From: Microbacterium yannicii
GTDB taxonomy: Bacteria; Actinomycetota; Actinomycetes; Actinomycetales; Microbacteriaceae
Length of the DNA stretch: 64,000 nucleotides
Assembly: GCF_024055635.1 (NCBI RefSeq)
Contig: NZ_JAMXMB010000018.1
Span: 1 to 64,000 of the forward strand
Direction of reading: 5' to 3'
In this document: positions 1 to 8,398 of the stretch, piece after piece
Layout of the letters: every line of letters starts with the position of its first letter
Position numbering within the stretch: the first letter of the stretch is position 1
Program-made: the position numbers and the translations under genes
Notes under the pieces: model-generated
What the model was told of the DNA's origin: nothing
The model's database searches: none
The model's input: the letters and a program-made list of their open reading frames with translations, nothing else

Positions 1-38
1 ACGTCTGCGTGCCGACGCCCCCCTCTGGAGGAATCCTC

Positions 39-1361
39 TTGTTCAGCGCCATCGCGCGGATCTTCCGCACACCCGACCTTCGTCGGAAGATCGCATTCAC
101 CCTGGCGATCATCGCCCTGTACCGCTTCGGCGCGCACATCCCGGCGCCCTTCGTCGACTTCCCGAACGTCCAGACGTGTCTCGAGGCGTCCTCGGGCACC
201 GAGGGGCTGCTGTCGCTGGTCAACCTCTTCTCGGGCGGTGCACTGCTGCAGCTGTCCATCTTCGCGCTGGGCGTCATGCCGTACATCACGGCGACGATCA
301 TCGTCCAGCTGCTGCGCGTGGTCATCCCGCACTTCGAGACCCTCTACAAGGAGGGCCAGTCGGGCCAGGCGCGTCTCACGCAGTACACGCGTTACCTGAC
401 GATCGCGCTGGCGCTCCTGCAGTCGACCACCCTTGTCACCGTGGCCCGCAGCGGCCAGCTCTTCGGGACGACGAACGTCCCCGAGTGCGAGCAGCTCCTC
501 ACCAACGACGTGTGGTGGGCACAGCTCCTGATGATCATCACGATGACCGCCGGCACCGGCCTCATCATGTGGTTCGCCGAGCTCGTCACCGAGCGCGGCA
601 TCGGCAACGGCATGTCGCTGCTGATCTTCACCTCGATCGCCGCGGCGTTCCCCGTCTCGATGTGGGCGATCGCGCAGTCCAAGGGCTTCGAGGTGTTCCT
701 GCTCGTCCTCGCGGTCGGCATCGTCGTCGTCGCGCTCGTGGTCTACGTCGAGCAGTCCCAGCGCCGCATCCCGGTGCAGTACGCCAAGCGCATGGTGGGT
801 CGCCGCACGTACGGCGGCACCAACACCTACATCCCGATCAAGGTGAACATGGCCGGCGTCGTGCCCGTCATCTTCGCCTCATCGCTGCTGTACATCCCGG
901 CCCTCATCGCACAGTTCAACCAGCCGCAGGCCGGTGAAGAGGTCCCGGCGTGGGTGGCCTGGATCCAGCTCTACCTGGTGCGCGGCGACCACCCGCTGTA
1001 CATGGCGCTGTACTTCCTGCTCATCGTCGGGTTCACCTACTTCTACGTCGCGATCACGTTCAACCCGGTCGAGGTCGCCGACAACATGAAGAAGTACGGC
1101 GGCTTCATCCCCGGCATCCGTGCCGGCCGGCCGACCGCGGAGTACCTCGACTACGTGCTGACGCGCATCACGCTCCCGGGCTCGATCTACCTCGGTCTGA
1201 TCGCGCTCCTGCCGCTGATCGCCCTCGCCACGGTCGGCGCCAACCAGAACTTCCCGTTCGGCGGTGCGTCGATCCTGATCATCGTCGGCGTCGGACTCGA
1301 GACGGTGAAGCAGATCGACGCGCAGCTGCAGCAGCGCCACTACGAAGGGCTTCTCCGATGA
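39..1361 (+). CDS. secY: Protein translocase subunit SecY
   Basis: Channel-forming subunit of the Sec translocon; moves unfolded preproteins across, and membrane proteins into, the cytoplasmic membrane. The 440-residue product is of normal length, with about ten hydrophobic segments and the strongly conserved family stretches FAELVTERGIGNGMSLLIF and RRTYGGTNTYIPIKVNMAG. I place the start at TTG 39, because GGAGGA at 27-32 sits six bases upstream and the protein then begins MFSAIARIF as in relatives; an in-frame GTG at 9 lacks such a site. The stop overlaps the adk start by four bases, so translation is probably coupled. The promoter lies upstream, outside the window. Confidence 0.96.
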   Translation: MFSAIARIFRTPDLRRKIAFTLAIIALYRFGAHIPAPFVDFPNVQTCLEASSGTEGLLSLVNLFSGGALLQLSIFALGVMPYITATIIVQLLRVVIPHFETLYKEGQSGQARLTQYTRYLTIALALLQSTTLVTVARSGQLFGTTNVPECEQLLTNDVWWAQLLMIITMTAGTGLIMWFAELVTERGIGNGMSLLIFTSIAAAFPVSMWAIAQSKGFEVFLLVLAVGIVVVALVVYVEQSQRRIPVQYAKRMVGRRTYGGTNTYIPIKVNMAGVVPVIFASSLLYIPALIAQFNQPQAGEEVPAWVAWIQLYLVRGDHPLYMALYFLLIVGFTYFYVAITFNPVEVADNMKKYGGFIPGIRAGRPTAEYLDYVLTRITLPGSIYLGLIALLPLIALATVGANQNFPFGGASILIIVGVGLETVKQIDAQLQQRHYEGLLR

Positions 1362-1951
1362 CCCGTCTCCTCATCGTCGGACCGCAGGGCTCGGGCAAGG
1401 GCACGCAGGGCATCCGCATCGCGCAGGCGTTCGGCATCCTTCCCCTCTCGACCGGCGACGTCTTCCGCGGCGCCGTGGCGGCGGGCACCGAGCTCGGCGA
1501 ACAGGTGAAGGCCATCATCGAGGCCGGGGATCTCGTGCCCGACGAGCTGACGAGCGCGGTCGTGCGCGACCGCCTGTCGCAGCAGGATGCCGCGGCCGGC
1601 TTCCTCCTGGACGGCTACCCGCGCAACGTGGCCCAGGTCATGCACCTGGACGAGTTCCTCGAGGGCCGCGACGAGGAGCTGGACGCCGTGATCGAACTCG
1701 ACGTGCCGCGTGACGAGAGCATCGCGCGGATCTCGCTGCGCGCCGCCGAGCAGGGCCGCAGCGACGACACCGAAGATGTCATCGCCAACCGGCTCGCGAT
1801 CTACGAACGCGAGACGGCGCCGATCCTCGACATCTACCGCACGCGCGGCATCGTCGACCGGATCGACGGCGTGGGCTCGCTCGACGAGATCACCGACCGC
1901 ATCATCGCGGCGCTGGAAGCGCGCGGCCTCGACCGCGCCGCTGCCGCCTGA
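1358..1951 (+). CDS. adk: Adenylate kinase
   Basis: Cytosolic enzyme that interconverts ATP + AMP and 2 ADP. The 197-residue protein opens with the P-loop GPQGSGKGT (residues 8-16) and carries the LDGYPRN signature. The LID domain is short: the segment RISLRAAEQGRSDD runs straight on to the C-terminal helices, with no four-cysteine zinc site, as in the short actinobacterial form. The start ATG overlaps the secY stop (ATGA), the usual secY-adk-map arrangement. Confidence 0.96.
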   Translation: MTRLLIVGPQGSGKGTQGIRIAQAFGILPLSTGDVFRGAVAAGTELGEQVKAIIEAGDLVPDELTSAVVRDRLSQQDAAAGFLLDGYPRNVAQVMHLDEFLEGRDEELDAVIELDVPRDESIARISLRAAEQGRSDDTEDVIANRLAIYERETAPILDIYRTRGIVDRIDGVGSLDEITDRIIAALEARGLDRAAAA

Positions 1952-1955
1952 GCCC

Positions 1956-2798
1956 GTGTCGCTGCGCCGCTCGATCTACAAGTCGCCCGCCCAGCTGCGG
2001 GCGATGGTCGAGCCCGGACTGATCACGGCCGCCGCACTCGACGCCGCGCGCGCCCTGATCGCTCCGGGTGTGACGACGGGGGAGCTGGATGCCGCGGCAT
2101 CCGCTCTCATCACCGCTCGAGGTGCGAAGTCCAACTTCCAGATGGTGCGCGGCTACCGCCACACCATCTGCGCCTCGGTCAACGAAGAGGTCGTGCACGG
2201 CATCCCCGGCGATCGGGTGCTCGCCCCCGGCGACATCCTGTCGATCGATGCGGGCGCCGAGTACAAGGGCTGGAACGGCGACTCCGCGTTCACCTTCGTG
2301 CTCCCCGACGACGCGCGGCCGGAGATCGTCGCGGAGCGTCAGCGGCTGTCGGACGTGACCGAGCGGTCGCTGTGGGCCGGCATCGCCGCACTCGCGTCCG
2401 CGAAGCACATCGGCGAGATCGGCACGGCCGTGCAACAGTACATCGAGGCGAACTCTCCGGAGTCGGGAACCTTCGGCATCCTGCGCGAGTACGTCGGCCA
2501 CGGCATCGGCCGCAAGATGCACGAGTCGCCCTCGGTCTTCAACTACCGCGTGCCGGACCCGGGACCGGAGGTGCGGCCGGGGCTCGTGCTCGCGATCGAG
2601 CCGATGGTCGTGATCGGGGACCAGGCCACCTTCGTCGAAGAGGACGGCTGGACGGTCTCGACGCTCGACGGCACGGCGGGCTCCCACTGGGAGCACAGCG
2701 TGGCCGTGCACGAAGACGGAATCTGGGTGCTCACCGCACCCGACGGCGGTGCCGCGGGCCTGGCGCCCTTCGGCGTGACCCCGCGCGAGATCGCCTAG
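1956..2798 (+). CDS. map: Type I methionine aminopeptidase
   Basis: Removes the initiator methionine from nascent proteins in the cytosol. The 280-residue product has the family's metal-ligand motifs: DAG and GDSA (two Asp), GHGIGRKMHE (His), AIEPMV (Glu) and WEHSVAV (Glu). I choose GTG 1956, four bases after the adk stop, because homologous sequence begins there; the frame stays open far upstream but only as antisense-like, low-complexity sequence. The stop codon lies inside the ribosome-binding site of the next gene, so the operon continues. Confidence 0.94.
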   Translation: MSLRRSIYKSPAQLRAMVEPGLITAAALDAARALIAPGVTTGELDAAASALITARGAKSNFQMVRGYRHTICASVNEEVVHGIPGDRVLAPGDILSIDAGAEYKGWNGDSAFTFVLPDDARPEIVAERQRLSDVTERSLWAGIAALASAKHIGEIGTAVQQYIEANSPESGTFGILREYVGHGIGRKMHESPSVFNYRVPDPGPEVRPGLVLAIEPMVVIGDQATFVEEDGWTVSTLDGTAGSHWEHSVAVHEDGIWVLTAPDGGAAGLAPFGVTPREIA

Positions 2799-2808
2799 GA
2801 GGCACGAC

Positions 2809-3507
2809 ATGGCACAGGCAGCACGCAAGACCAACTGGTTCGCGATCTGGGTGACGGTCGGCGTCGTCGTCGCACTGGCGCTCGTCGTCGTGCTCGTGGT
2901 GACGCTCAACAACGCCGCGACGCCCAAGCCGCTGCCGACCGAGGTCAACACCCCCTCCGCGTCGAACATCGACAGCGAGACCGGCGCGATCCTCGTGGGC
3001 GACGGCGAGGACCGCCTCGACACGTACGTCGATTTCATGTGCCCCATCTGCAACCAGTTCGAGCAGGTGTACGGCGCCGAGATCGAGGGCATGGTCGACG
3101 ACGGCAGCATCACCCTCGGCATCCACCCGATCTCGATCCTCGACAAGCAGTCGAGCGGCACGCAGTACTCCACGCGGTCCGCCAACGCCGCGTACTGCGT
3201 GGCCGTCGAAGACGCCGACGCTTCGCTGCCGTTCCTGCAGGCGATGTTCGAGAACCAGCCCTCCGAGGGGTCCAAGGGCCTCACGAACAGCGAGATCCTC
3301 GACATCGCCGCGGGGGTGGGCGTGACCGGCATCGACTCGTGCGTCAACGACGGCACCTACGCCGGCTTCGTCAGCGCGATGACGGAGGAGACGCCCATCC
3401 AGCCCGGCTCGCAGGGCATCGGCACACCGACCATCGCGGTCAACGGCGAGGTCATCGCGAACTCCTCGCTGCCGCCCGCGGGTCAGCTCGCGACGCTGTT
3501 CGAGTAA
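2809..3507 (+). CDS. DsbA-family thioredoxin-like membrane protein
   Basis: Probable extracytoplasmic thiol oxidoreductase. The 232-residue protein has a single N-terminal transmembrane segment (about residues 11-33) followed by a thioredoxin-fold domain with a CPIC active site (Cys78, Cys81) and the cis-Pro loop GIGTPTIAVNG near the C-terminus, the DsbA/DsbG pattern. The topology puts the active site outside the membrane. TAGGAGG at 2796-2802, which includes the map stop, is the ribosome-binding site. Actinobacterial genomes often carry such anchored DsbA-like proteins; substrate and partner (e.g. a VKOR) are not evident here. Confidence 0.85.
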   Translation: MAQAARKTNWFAIWVTVGVVVALALVVVLVVTLNNAATPKPLPTEVNTPSASNIDSETGAILVGDGEDRLDTYVDFMCPICNQFEQVYGAEIEGMVDDGSITLGIHPISILDKQSSGTQYSTRSANAAYCVAVEDADASLPFLQAMFENQPSEGSKGLTNSEILDIAAGVGVTGIDSCVNDGTYAGFVSAMTEETPIQPGSQGIGTPTIAVNGEVIANSSLPPAGQLATLFE

Positions 3508-3554
3508 GCATCACGACGGCGGGATGCCGCCGCCCGCGGCATCCCGTCGGTGAT

Positions 3555-3596
3555 TTGCCGAGGCATCCACTATCACGTATGATTGATCTTTGGTGC
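3555..3596 (+). promoter_or_regulatory. Sigma70-type promoter of infA-rpmJ-rpsM operon
   Basis: TTGCCG (3555-3560), 17-base spacer, TATGAT (3578-3583), followed by TTGATCTTTGGTGC (3583-3596). The same architecture and initiation sequence recur upstream of rplM. Transcription should start within 3588-3593, giving an 85-90 base leader before infA. Confidence 0.75.
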
Positions 3597-3676
3597 GTTG
3601 CGCCTTCATTGGCGTGTCGTAGCACCGAATCCCATCCACCGCAGACCGACCGGTCTGCAGAACTGTTAGCGAGCGT

Positions 3677-3898
3677 ATGGCGAAGAAAGACGGTGTCATC
3701 GAAATCGAGGGCGTGATCTCCGAGGCGCTGCCCAACGCGATGTTCCGCGTTGAGCTGAGCAACGGACACAAGGTCCTCGCTACGATCTCCGGCAAGATGC
3801 GGCAGAACTACATCCGCATCATCCCCGAGGACCGTGTCGTCGTGGAGCTCTCGCCCTACGACCTCACCCGCGGGCGCATCGTCTACCGCTACCGCTAG
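3677..3898 (+). CDS. infA: Translation initiation factor IF-1
   Basis: 73-residue S1/OB-fold factor that binds the 30S A site and assists initiator tRNA selection. Begins [14 protein letters not shown] and ends [12 protein letters not shown], typical of complete IF-1. First gene of the alpha-operon transcript, 77 bases upstream of rpmJ and with its own promoter, so initiation factor and ribosomal proteins are probably co-expressed. Confidence 0.97.
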   Translation: MAKKDGVIEIEGVISEALPNAMFRVELSNGHKVLATISGKMRQNYIRIIPEDRVVVELSPYDLTRGRIVYRYR

Positions 3899-3975
3899 AC
3901 CGGTCGAGAAGTAACGCCCCACGTGCGCCCGGAAGGTCGCGCGTGCCCGGCGAAGACAGCGAAACAGGAAACAAC

Positions 3976-4092
3976 ATGAAGGTCAAGCCCTCCGTCAAGC
4001 CCATCTGCGACCACTGCAAGGTCATCCGTCGCCACGGTCGCGTCATGGTGATCTGCAAGTCGAACCCGCGTCACAAGCAGCGCCAGGGCTGA
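3976..4092 (+). CDS. rpmJ: 50S ribosomal protein L36
   Basis: 38-residue ribosomal protein beginning [20 protein letters not shown]. Cys11, Cys14, Cys27 and His33 form the zinc-ribbon ligand set, so this is the zinc-binding (C+) paralogue. AGGAAA lies upstream of the ATG. It sits in its conserved place between infA and rpsM. The 146 bases to rpsM contain a G/C-rich imperfect hairpin just after the stop (about 4093-4120) that may protect or separate the mRNA segments. Confidence 0.96.
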   Translation: MKVKPSVKPICDHCKVIRRHGRVMVICKSNPRHKQRQG

Positions 4093-4238
4093 TGGGCTGC
4101 TGCGCTTCGCGCAGCCCCGGCACGCACAACTGAACACATCACAGGCAGGGTCAGAACCTCTTCGGAGGGGACACCTCGGGCGGAGGCCCGGGCACCGATC
4201 CTGCTCCACACCTCCACTCACTCCACAGGAGAAACCGC

Positions 4239-4613
4239 ATGGCACGTCTTGCCGGCGTTGACATCCCGCGCGACAAGCGCGTGGTGATCGCCCTCACGTA
4301 CATCTACGGCGTGGGCCGTACCCGTTCCAACGAGATCCTCGCTGCGACGGAGATCGACGAGAACATCCGCGTCAAGGACCTCAGCGACGACCAGCTGATC
4401 GCCCTTCGCGACCACATCGAAGGCAACTACAAGGTCGAGGGTGATCTGCGGCGCGAGGTCGCCGCCGACATCCGCCGCAAGGTCGAGATCGGCTCCTACG
4501 AGGGCATCCGCCACCGTCGCGGCCTCCCGGTGCGCGGTCAGCGCACGAAGACGAACGCTCGCACCCGCAAGGGCCCGAAGCGCACCGTCGCCGGCAAGAA
4601 GAAGGCGCGCTAG
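4239..4613 (+). CDS. rpsM: 30S ribosomal protein S13
   Basis: 124-residue small-subunit head protein that contacts tRNA and S19. It begins [21 protein letters not shown], has the helix-two-turn-helix core, and ends in the basic tail [19 protein letters not shown]... that reaches the decoding region. ACAGGAG precedes the ATG. The neighbours rpmJ and rpsK are as in other actinobacteria. Confidence 0.97.
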   Translation: MARLAGVDIPRDKRVVIALTYIYGVGRTRSNEILAATEIDENIRVKDLSDDQLIALRDHIEGNYKVEGDLRREVAADIRRKVEIGSYEGIRHRRGLPVRGQRTKTNARTRKGPKRTVAGKKKAR

Positions 4614-4653
4614 GCCTCCGCCGGCGCCCCAAGGATTCAGGGAGAGAACGCAC

Positions 4654-5052
4654 ATGGCACAGGCCAAGTCCGCCGCGCGCAAGCCGCGCCGCAAGGAGAA
4701 GAAGAACATCGCGCTGGGCCAGGCCCACATCAAGTCGACGTTCAACAACACGATCGTGTCGATCACCGACCCGTCCGGCGCTGTCATCAGCTGGGCGTCG
4801 TCGGGTGGCGTGGGCTTCAAGGGCTCGCGCAAGTCGACGCCGTACGCCGCCGGCATGGCCGCGGAGTCCGCTGCCCGCCAGGCGCAGGAGCACGGCGTCA
4901 AGAAGGTCGACGTCTTCGTGAAGGGTCCGGGTTCGGGTCGCGAGACCGCGATCCGCTCGCTCACGGCCGCCGGCCTCGAGGTCGGCTCGATCCAGGACGT
5001 GACGCCGCAGGCGCACAACGGCTGCCGCCCGCCGAAGCGCCGCCGCGTCTGA
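4654..5052 (+). CDS. rpsK: 30S ribosomal protein S11
   Basis: 132-residue platform protein of the 30S subunit. A basic N-terminus ([18 protein letters not shown]) leads into the conserved core [17 protein letters not shown] and the C-terminal [21 protein letters not shown] 4654 follows GGGAGAG. Many actinobacteria have rpsD between rpsK and rpoA; here no rpsD is present and rpoA follows after a 158-base gap that holds a palindromic repeat. Confidence 0.97.
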   Translation: MAQAKSAARKPRRKEKKNIALGQAHIKSTFNNTIVSITDPSGAVISWASSGGVGFKGSRKSTPYAAGMAAESAARQAQEHGVKKVDVFVKGPGSGRETAIRSLTAAGLEVGSIQDVTPQAHNGCRPPKRRRV

Positions 5053-5059
5053 CGCTTCG

Positions 5060-5103
5060 CCCTTCGACAGGCTCGGGGACCGCTCCCTGAGCCTGTCGAA
5101 GGG
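5060..5103. repeat. REP-like palindrome, possible intra-operon hairpin
   Basis: CCCTTCGACAGGCTC (5060-5074) and its exact reverse complement (5089-5103) enclose a loop that can pair further (GGGA/TCCC). Related sequence occurs at 44914-44935 and, on the opposite strand, inside ugd at 24996-25008, so this is a dispersed element rather than an ordinary terminator. It could still attenuate transcription into rpoA. Confidence 0.75.
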
Positions 5104-5210
5104 CCAGCCTTCGTTTTCGGATGCCTCGGCACGAGGCATCCTGATCAAAACTCAACACCTCACCCACCGCACGTGTCATATAGCGGGCACGTGATCGAAA
5201 GGAACACATA

Positions 5211-6200
5211 GTGCTCATCGCACAGCGTCCCACTCTGACCGAGGAGAAGATCGGGGAGTTCCGCAGCCGTTTCGTCATCGAGCCGCTGGAGCCCGGCTTC
5301 GGTTACACGATCGGCAACGCGCTGCGTCGCAGCCTCCTGTCGTCCATCCCCGGTGCCGCAGTGACGTCGATCCGCATCGACGGCGTCCTCCACGAGTTCA
5401 GCACCATCCCGGGTGTGAAGGAGGATGTCACCGAGATCATCCTCAACATCAAGCAGCTGGTCGTCTCCAGCGAGCGCGACGAGCCCATCACCGCGTACCT
5501 GCGCAAGACCGGCGCCGGTGAGGTCACCGCCGCCGACATCTCCGCGCCGGCCGGTGTCGAGGTGCACAACCCCGAGCTCGTCATCGCGACGCTCAACGAC
5601 ACCGCCAAGTTCGAGCTCGAGCTCACGATCGAGCGTGGCCGTGGCTACGTCTCGGCGACGCAGAACCGCAACGAGTACGCCGAGGCCGGTCAGATCCCGA
5701 TCGACTCGATCTACTCGCCCGTTCTCAAGGTCTCGTACCGCGTCGACGCGACGCGTGCCGGTGAGCGCACCGACTTCGACAAGCTCGTGCTGGACGTCGA
5801 GTCGAAGTCGTCGATCGCCCCGCGCGACGCCGTCGCCTCGGCCGGTCGCACCCTGACGGAGCTCTTCGGCCTGGCCCGCGAGCTCAACGTCGAGGCCGAG
5901 GGCATCGAGATCGGCCCCGCGCCGGTGGAGACCGTCCTGTCGAACGAGCTGTCGATGCCGATCGAGGACCTCGACCTGTCGGTGCGTTCGTACAACTGCC
6001 TCAAGCGTGAGGGCATCAACACCGTGTCGGAGCTCGTAGCCCTCTCGGAGACGCAGCTCATGAACATCCGCAACTTCGGGCAGAAGTCGGTGGACGAGGT
6101 GCGCGACAAGCTCGTCTCGCTCGGCCTGTCGCTGAAGGACTCGGTCCCCGGGTTCGACGGCGCGCACTTCTACGGCGGCTACGACGACGAGACCGTCTGA
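5211..6200 (+). CDS. rpoA: DNA-directed RNA polymerase subunit alpha
   Basis: Assembly platform of RNA polymerase. The 329-residue protein has the N-terminal dimerisation and beta/beta-prime binding domain (about 1-230), a linker, and the C-terminal domain (about 250-310) with the helix-hairpin-helix region [14 protein letters not shown]...[13 protein letters not shown] that binds UP elements and activators. GTG 5211 is supported by GAAAGGAA at 5197-5204. Two GCACGTG heptamers (5169-5175 and 5187-5193) lie in the leader. Confidence 0.97.
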   Translation: MLIAQRPTLTEEKIGEFRSRFVIEPLEPGFGYTIGNALRRSLLSSIPGAAVTSIRIDGVLHEFSTIPGVKEDVTEIILNIKQLVVSSERDEPITAYLRKTGAGEVTAADISAPAGVEVHNPELVIATLNDTAKFELELTIERGRGYVSATQNRNEYAEAGQIPIDSIYSPVLKVSYRVDATRAGERTDFDKLVLDVESKSSIAPRDAVASAGRTLTELFGLARELNVEAEGIEIGPAPVETVLSNELSMPIEDLDLSVRSYNCLKREGINTVSELVALSETQLMNIRNFGQKSVDEVRDKLVSLGLSLKDSVPGFDGAHFYGGYDDETV

Positions 6201-6239
6201 GTTCCGGACCCCCCGAAACTGATCCTGGAGTAACAAAGA

Positions 6240-6809
6240 ATGCCCAAGCCCACGAAGGGTCCCCGCCTCGGAGGCGGACCCGCCCACGAGCGCCTGCTGC
6301 TTGCCAACCTGGCCGCTGCGCTGTTCACCCACAAGTCGATCAAGACGACCGAGACCAAGGCCAAGCGCCTGCGTCCGCTCGCCGAGCGCCTGATCACGTT
6401 CGCCAAGCGCGGCGACCTGCACGCGCGTCGTCGCGTGCTGTCGGTCATCGGCGACAAGTCGGTCGTGCACGAGCTCTTCACCGAGATCGCGCCGCTGGTC
6501 GCCGACCGTGAGGGCGGCTACACCCGCATCACGAAGGTCGGAAACCGCAAGGGTGACAACGCGCCCATGGCCGTCATCGAGCTCGTCCTCGAGCCCGTGA
6601 CCAAGAAGCCGTCGGCCAAGAAGGCCGCTGCCGCCAAGGCTGCGCCGGCCGAAGAGGCACCGGTTGCGGACGAGGCCCCCGCCGCGGACGAGGCCCCCGC
6701 CGCCGACGAGGCCGCCGCTGCCGGCGCCGAGTCGCAGGAGGAGGGCGCGGCCGCCGAGGCTGCAGCCGCGGACGCCGTCGAGGCTCCCGCCGAGGAGAAG
6801 TCCGAGTAA
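6240..6809 (+). CDS. rplQ: 50S ribosomal protein L17 with acidic tail
   Basis: The first ~120 residues are standard L17 ([20 protein letters not shown] ... [20 protein letters not shown]), which lines the peptide exit tunnel area. The protein then runs to 189 residues through a low-complexity Ala/Glu/Pro tail with repeated [13 protein letters not shown] units; such Ala/Glu tails are common in actinobacterial L17. It is the last ribosomal gene of the operon and is followed by a strong terminator hairpin. Confidence 0.96.
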   Translation: MPKPTKGPRLGGGPAHERLLLANLAAALFTHKSIKTTETKAKRLRPLAERLITFAKRGDLHARRRVLSVIGDKSVVHELFTEIAPLVADREGGYTRITKVGNRKGDNAPMAVIELVLEPVTKKPSAKKAAAAKAAPAEEAPVADEAPAADEAPAADEAAAAGAESQEEGAAAEAAAADAVEAPAEEKSE

Positions 6810-6826
6810 TCGGACCCCTTCGCACC

Positions 6827-6863
6827 GCGAGACCCGCCACCCCTTGTGGGTGGCGGGTCTCGC
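6827..6863 (+). terminator. Terminator after rplQ
   Basis: A perfect 16-base stem (6827-6842 with 6848-6863) around a five-base loop, 17 bases after the rplQ stop. No long T-run follows, as is common in high-GC actinobacteria. It should end most of the alpha-operon transcript before truA. Confidence 0.8.
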
Positions 6864-6892
6864 TGTCTGTTGCCGCCGAATAGGGTGGTCAG

Positions 6893-7753
6893 GTGCGCAT
6901 CCGCCTCGACATCGCCTACGACGGCACGCACTTCCGCGGCTGGGCCCGCCAGCCGGGCCTGCGTACGGTGCAGGAGACGCTCGAGGCCTCGCTCGCCCGT
7001 GTGCTGGGCGGCGACCCGAGGCTCGTCGTCGCCGGTCGCACCGACGCGGGGGTGCACGCCACCGGCCAGGTCGCGCACGTGGACCTCGCTGACGCCCAGG
7101 TGCAGCGCCTGCTCGCGCGGCACGCGCGCCCCAGTGCCGGAACGCCGACGCTCGACGACCGCGCCGCCGCGCTCGCCGCGCGCATGACGGGCGTCCTCGG
7201 CGCGTACTCCGATGTGGCGGTCCTCGCATCCCGCCTCGCGCCGGAGGGCTTCGACGCCCGGTTCTCGGCGGTGTGGCGGCGCTACGAGTACCGCGTGGGT
7301 GACACGGTGACGGGCTACGACCCGCTCGAGCGCCACCGCACCACCACAGTGCGCGCACCCCTCGATGCGGAGGCGATGGATGCCGCGGCCCGCGCCCTCA
7401 TCGGGCTGCACGACTTCGCCGCCTACTGCAAGCCGCGCGAAGAGGCCACAACGATCCGCACGCTGCTCGAGTTCGACTGGCACCGCGACGAGGCCGGCGT
7501 GCTGGTGGCCAACGTCAAGGCCGATGCGTTCTGCCACAGCATGGTGCGCGCGCTTGTCGGAGCGTGCGTGGCCGTGGGGGATGGGCGGCTCGATGCGGAT
7601 GATGTCGTCGAGATCCGCGACGCGCAGGAGCGCGTCCCCGAGGTCAAGGTGCTCGCCGCCCGCGGGCTCACGCTGACCGAGGTCGGCTATCCGGCCGACG
7701 AGCTGCTGGCGCAGCGGGCCGAGCAGACGCGCGCGCGGCGCGATCGCGAGTAG
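6893..7753 (+). CDS. truA: tRNA pseudouridine(38-40) synthase TruA
   Basis: Converts uridine to pseudouridine at positions 38-40 of the tRNA anticodon arm. The 286-residue protein has the catalytic motif GRTDAGVHATGQV with nucleophile Asp51, and the conserved WRRYEYRV and FCHSMVRALVGAC segments. GTG 6893 starts MRIRLDIAYDGTHFRGW, matching the family N-terminus. It follows rplQ as in most actinobacteria, but rplM, which commonly lies downstream of truA in this phylum, is displaced by about 37 kb. Confidence 0.95.
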   Translation: MRIRLDIAYDGTHFRGWARQPGLRTVQETLEASLARVLGGDPRLVVAGRTDAGVHATGQVAHVDLADAQVQRLLARHARPSAGTPTLDDRAAALAARMTGVLGAYSDVAVLASRLAPEGFDARFSAVWRRYEYRVGDTVTGYDPLERHRTTTVRAPLDAEAMDAAARALIGLHDFAAYCKPREEATTIRTLLEFDWHRDEAGVLVANVKADAFCHSMVRALVGACVAVGDGRLDADDVVEIRDAQERVPEVKVLAARGLTLTEVGYPADELLAQRAEQTRARRDRE

Positions 7754-7804
7754 CCGCCCCCCGCTAGACTGACCGGACGTTTCGGCGGTCGACTCGGGGG
7801 TCTT

Positions 7805-8398
7805 ATGCATAGGCGAAGCCGGTGTGCCGGGGTGGTCTTGATCAGCGCACTGGCGGTGGCCGCGCTCGCCGGCTGCGGGCCCGCGCCCTGGGATCCTGCC
7901 GGCGGTGGCACGCCGACGGCATCGTCGACCGCGGTGCCGACTCCGGTGCCCAACGACCTTTCGGGCGGGGCCACCCAGCGCACGCTCACCGCCGGCGCCG
8001 TCACCGCCACCATCGACTACTGGTCCACGCTCGCGATGGACCAATGGACCGCGGACGCGGTGAAGCCGGTCAGCATCTCGCTGATCACGACCGTCCAGCC
8101 CGACGACGGGCAGAAGGTCTACCTCCAGCGGGCATCGATGACCGCTGTGCCGTCCACCCCGACGGGAGCACTCGAGGCGCTGCCGCCGCAGCTCGACGCG
8201 TCGACCGTGAGCCCCGGCTACCTGGTGCTCGATCCGTACAGCTACTCGCAGACGTTCAACGTCGGCCCGGTGCCCCCCGAGGCGACGTTCGTCACGCTGC
8301 AGTTCAGCTACGACTTCCTCGTGCAGACCACTCCGACGTCGAGCGAGTACGCCAAGCAGACGGCCACCGACACGCTCACGGTAGCTCTGACCGACTGA
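7805..8398 (+). CDS. Secreted lipoprotein of unknown function
   Basis: 197 residues. A lipoprotein signal peptide (basic MHRRSR start, hydrophobic stretch, lipobox LAGC at about residue 25) should anchor it to the outer face of the membrane. The mature part begins with a Pro/Ser/Thr-rich linker and then a beta-rich region with no motif I recognise. Its last 23 bases overlap the end of the convergent gene on the other strand. Function unknown; a role linked to the neighbouring kinase/GGDEF-like pair is only suggested by position. Confidence 0.75.
   Translation: MHRRSRCAGVVLISALAVAALAGCGPAPWDPAGGGTPTASSTAVPTPVPNDLSGGATQRTLTAGAVTATIDYWSTLAMDQWTADAVKPVSISLITTVQPDDGQKVYLQRASMTAVPSTPTGALEALPPQLDASTVSPGYLVLDPYSYSQTFNVGPVPPEATFVTLQFSYDFLVQTTPTSSEYAKQTATDTLTVALTD

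Noticed and set aside
5160..7358. Minus-strand frame of ~730 codons across rpoA, rplQ and truA
   Set aside because: Overlaps three certain genes and has repetitive composition.
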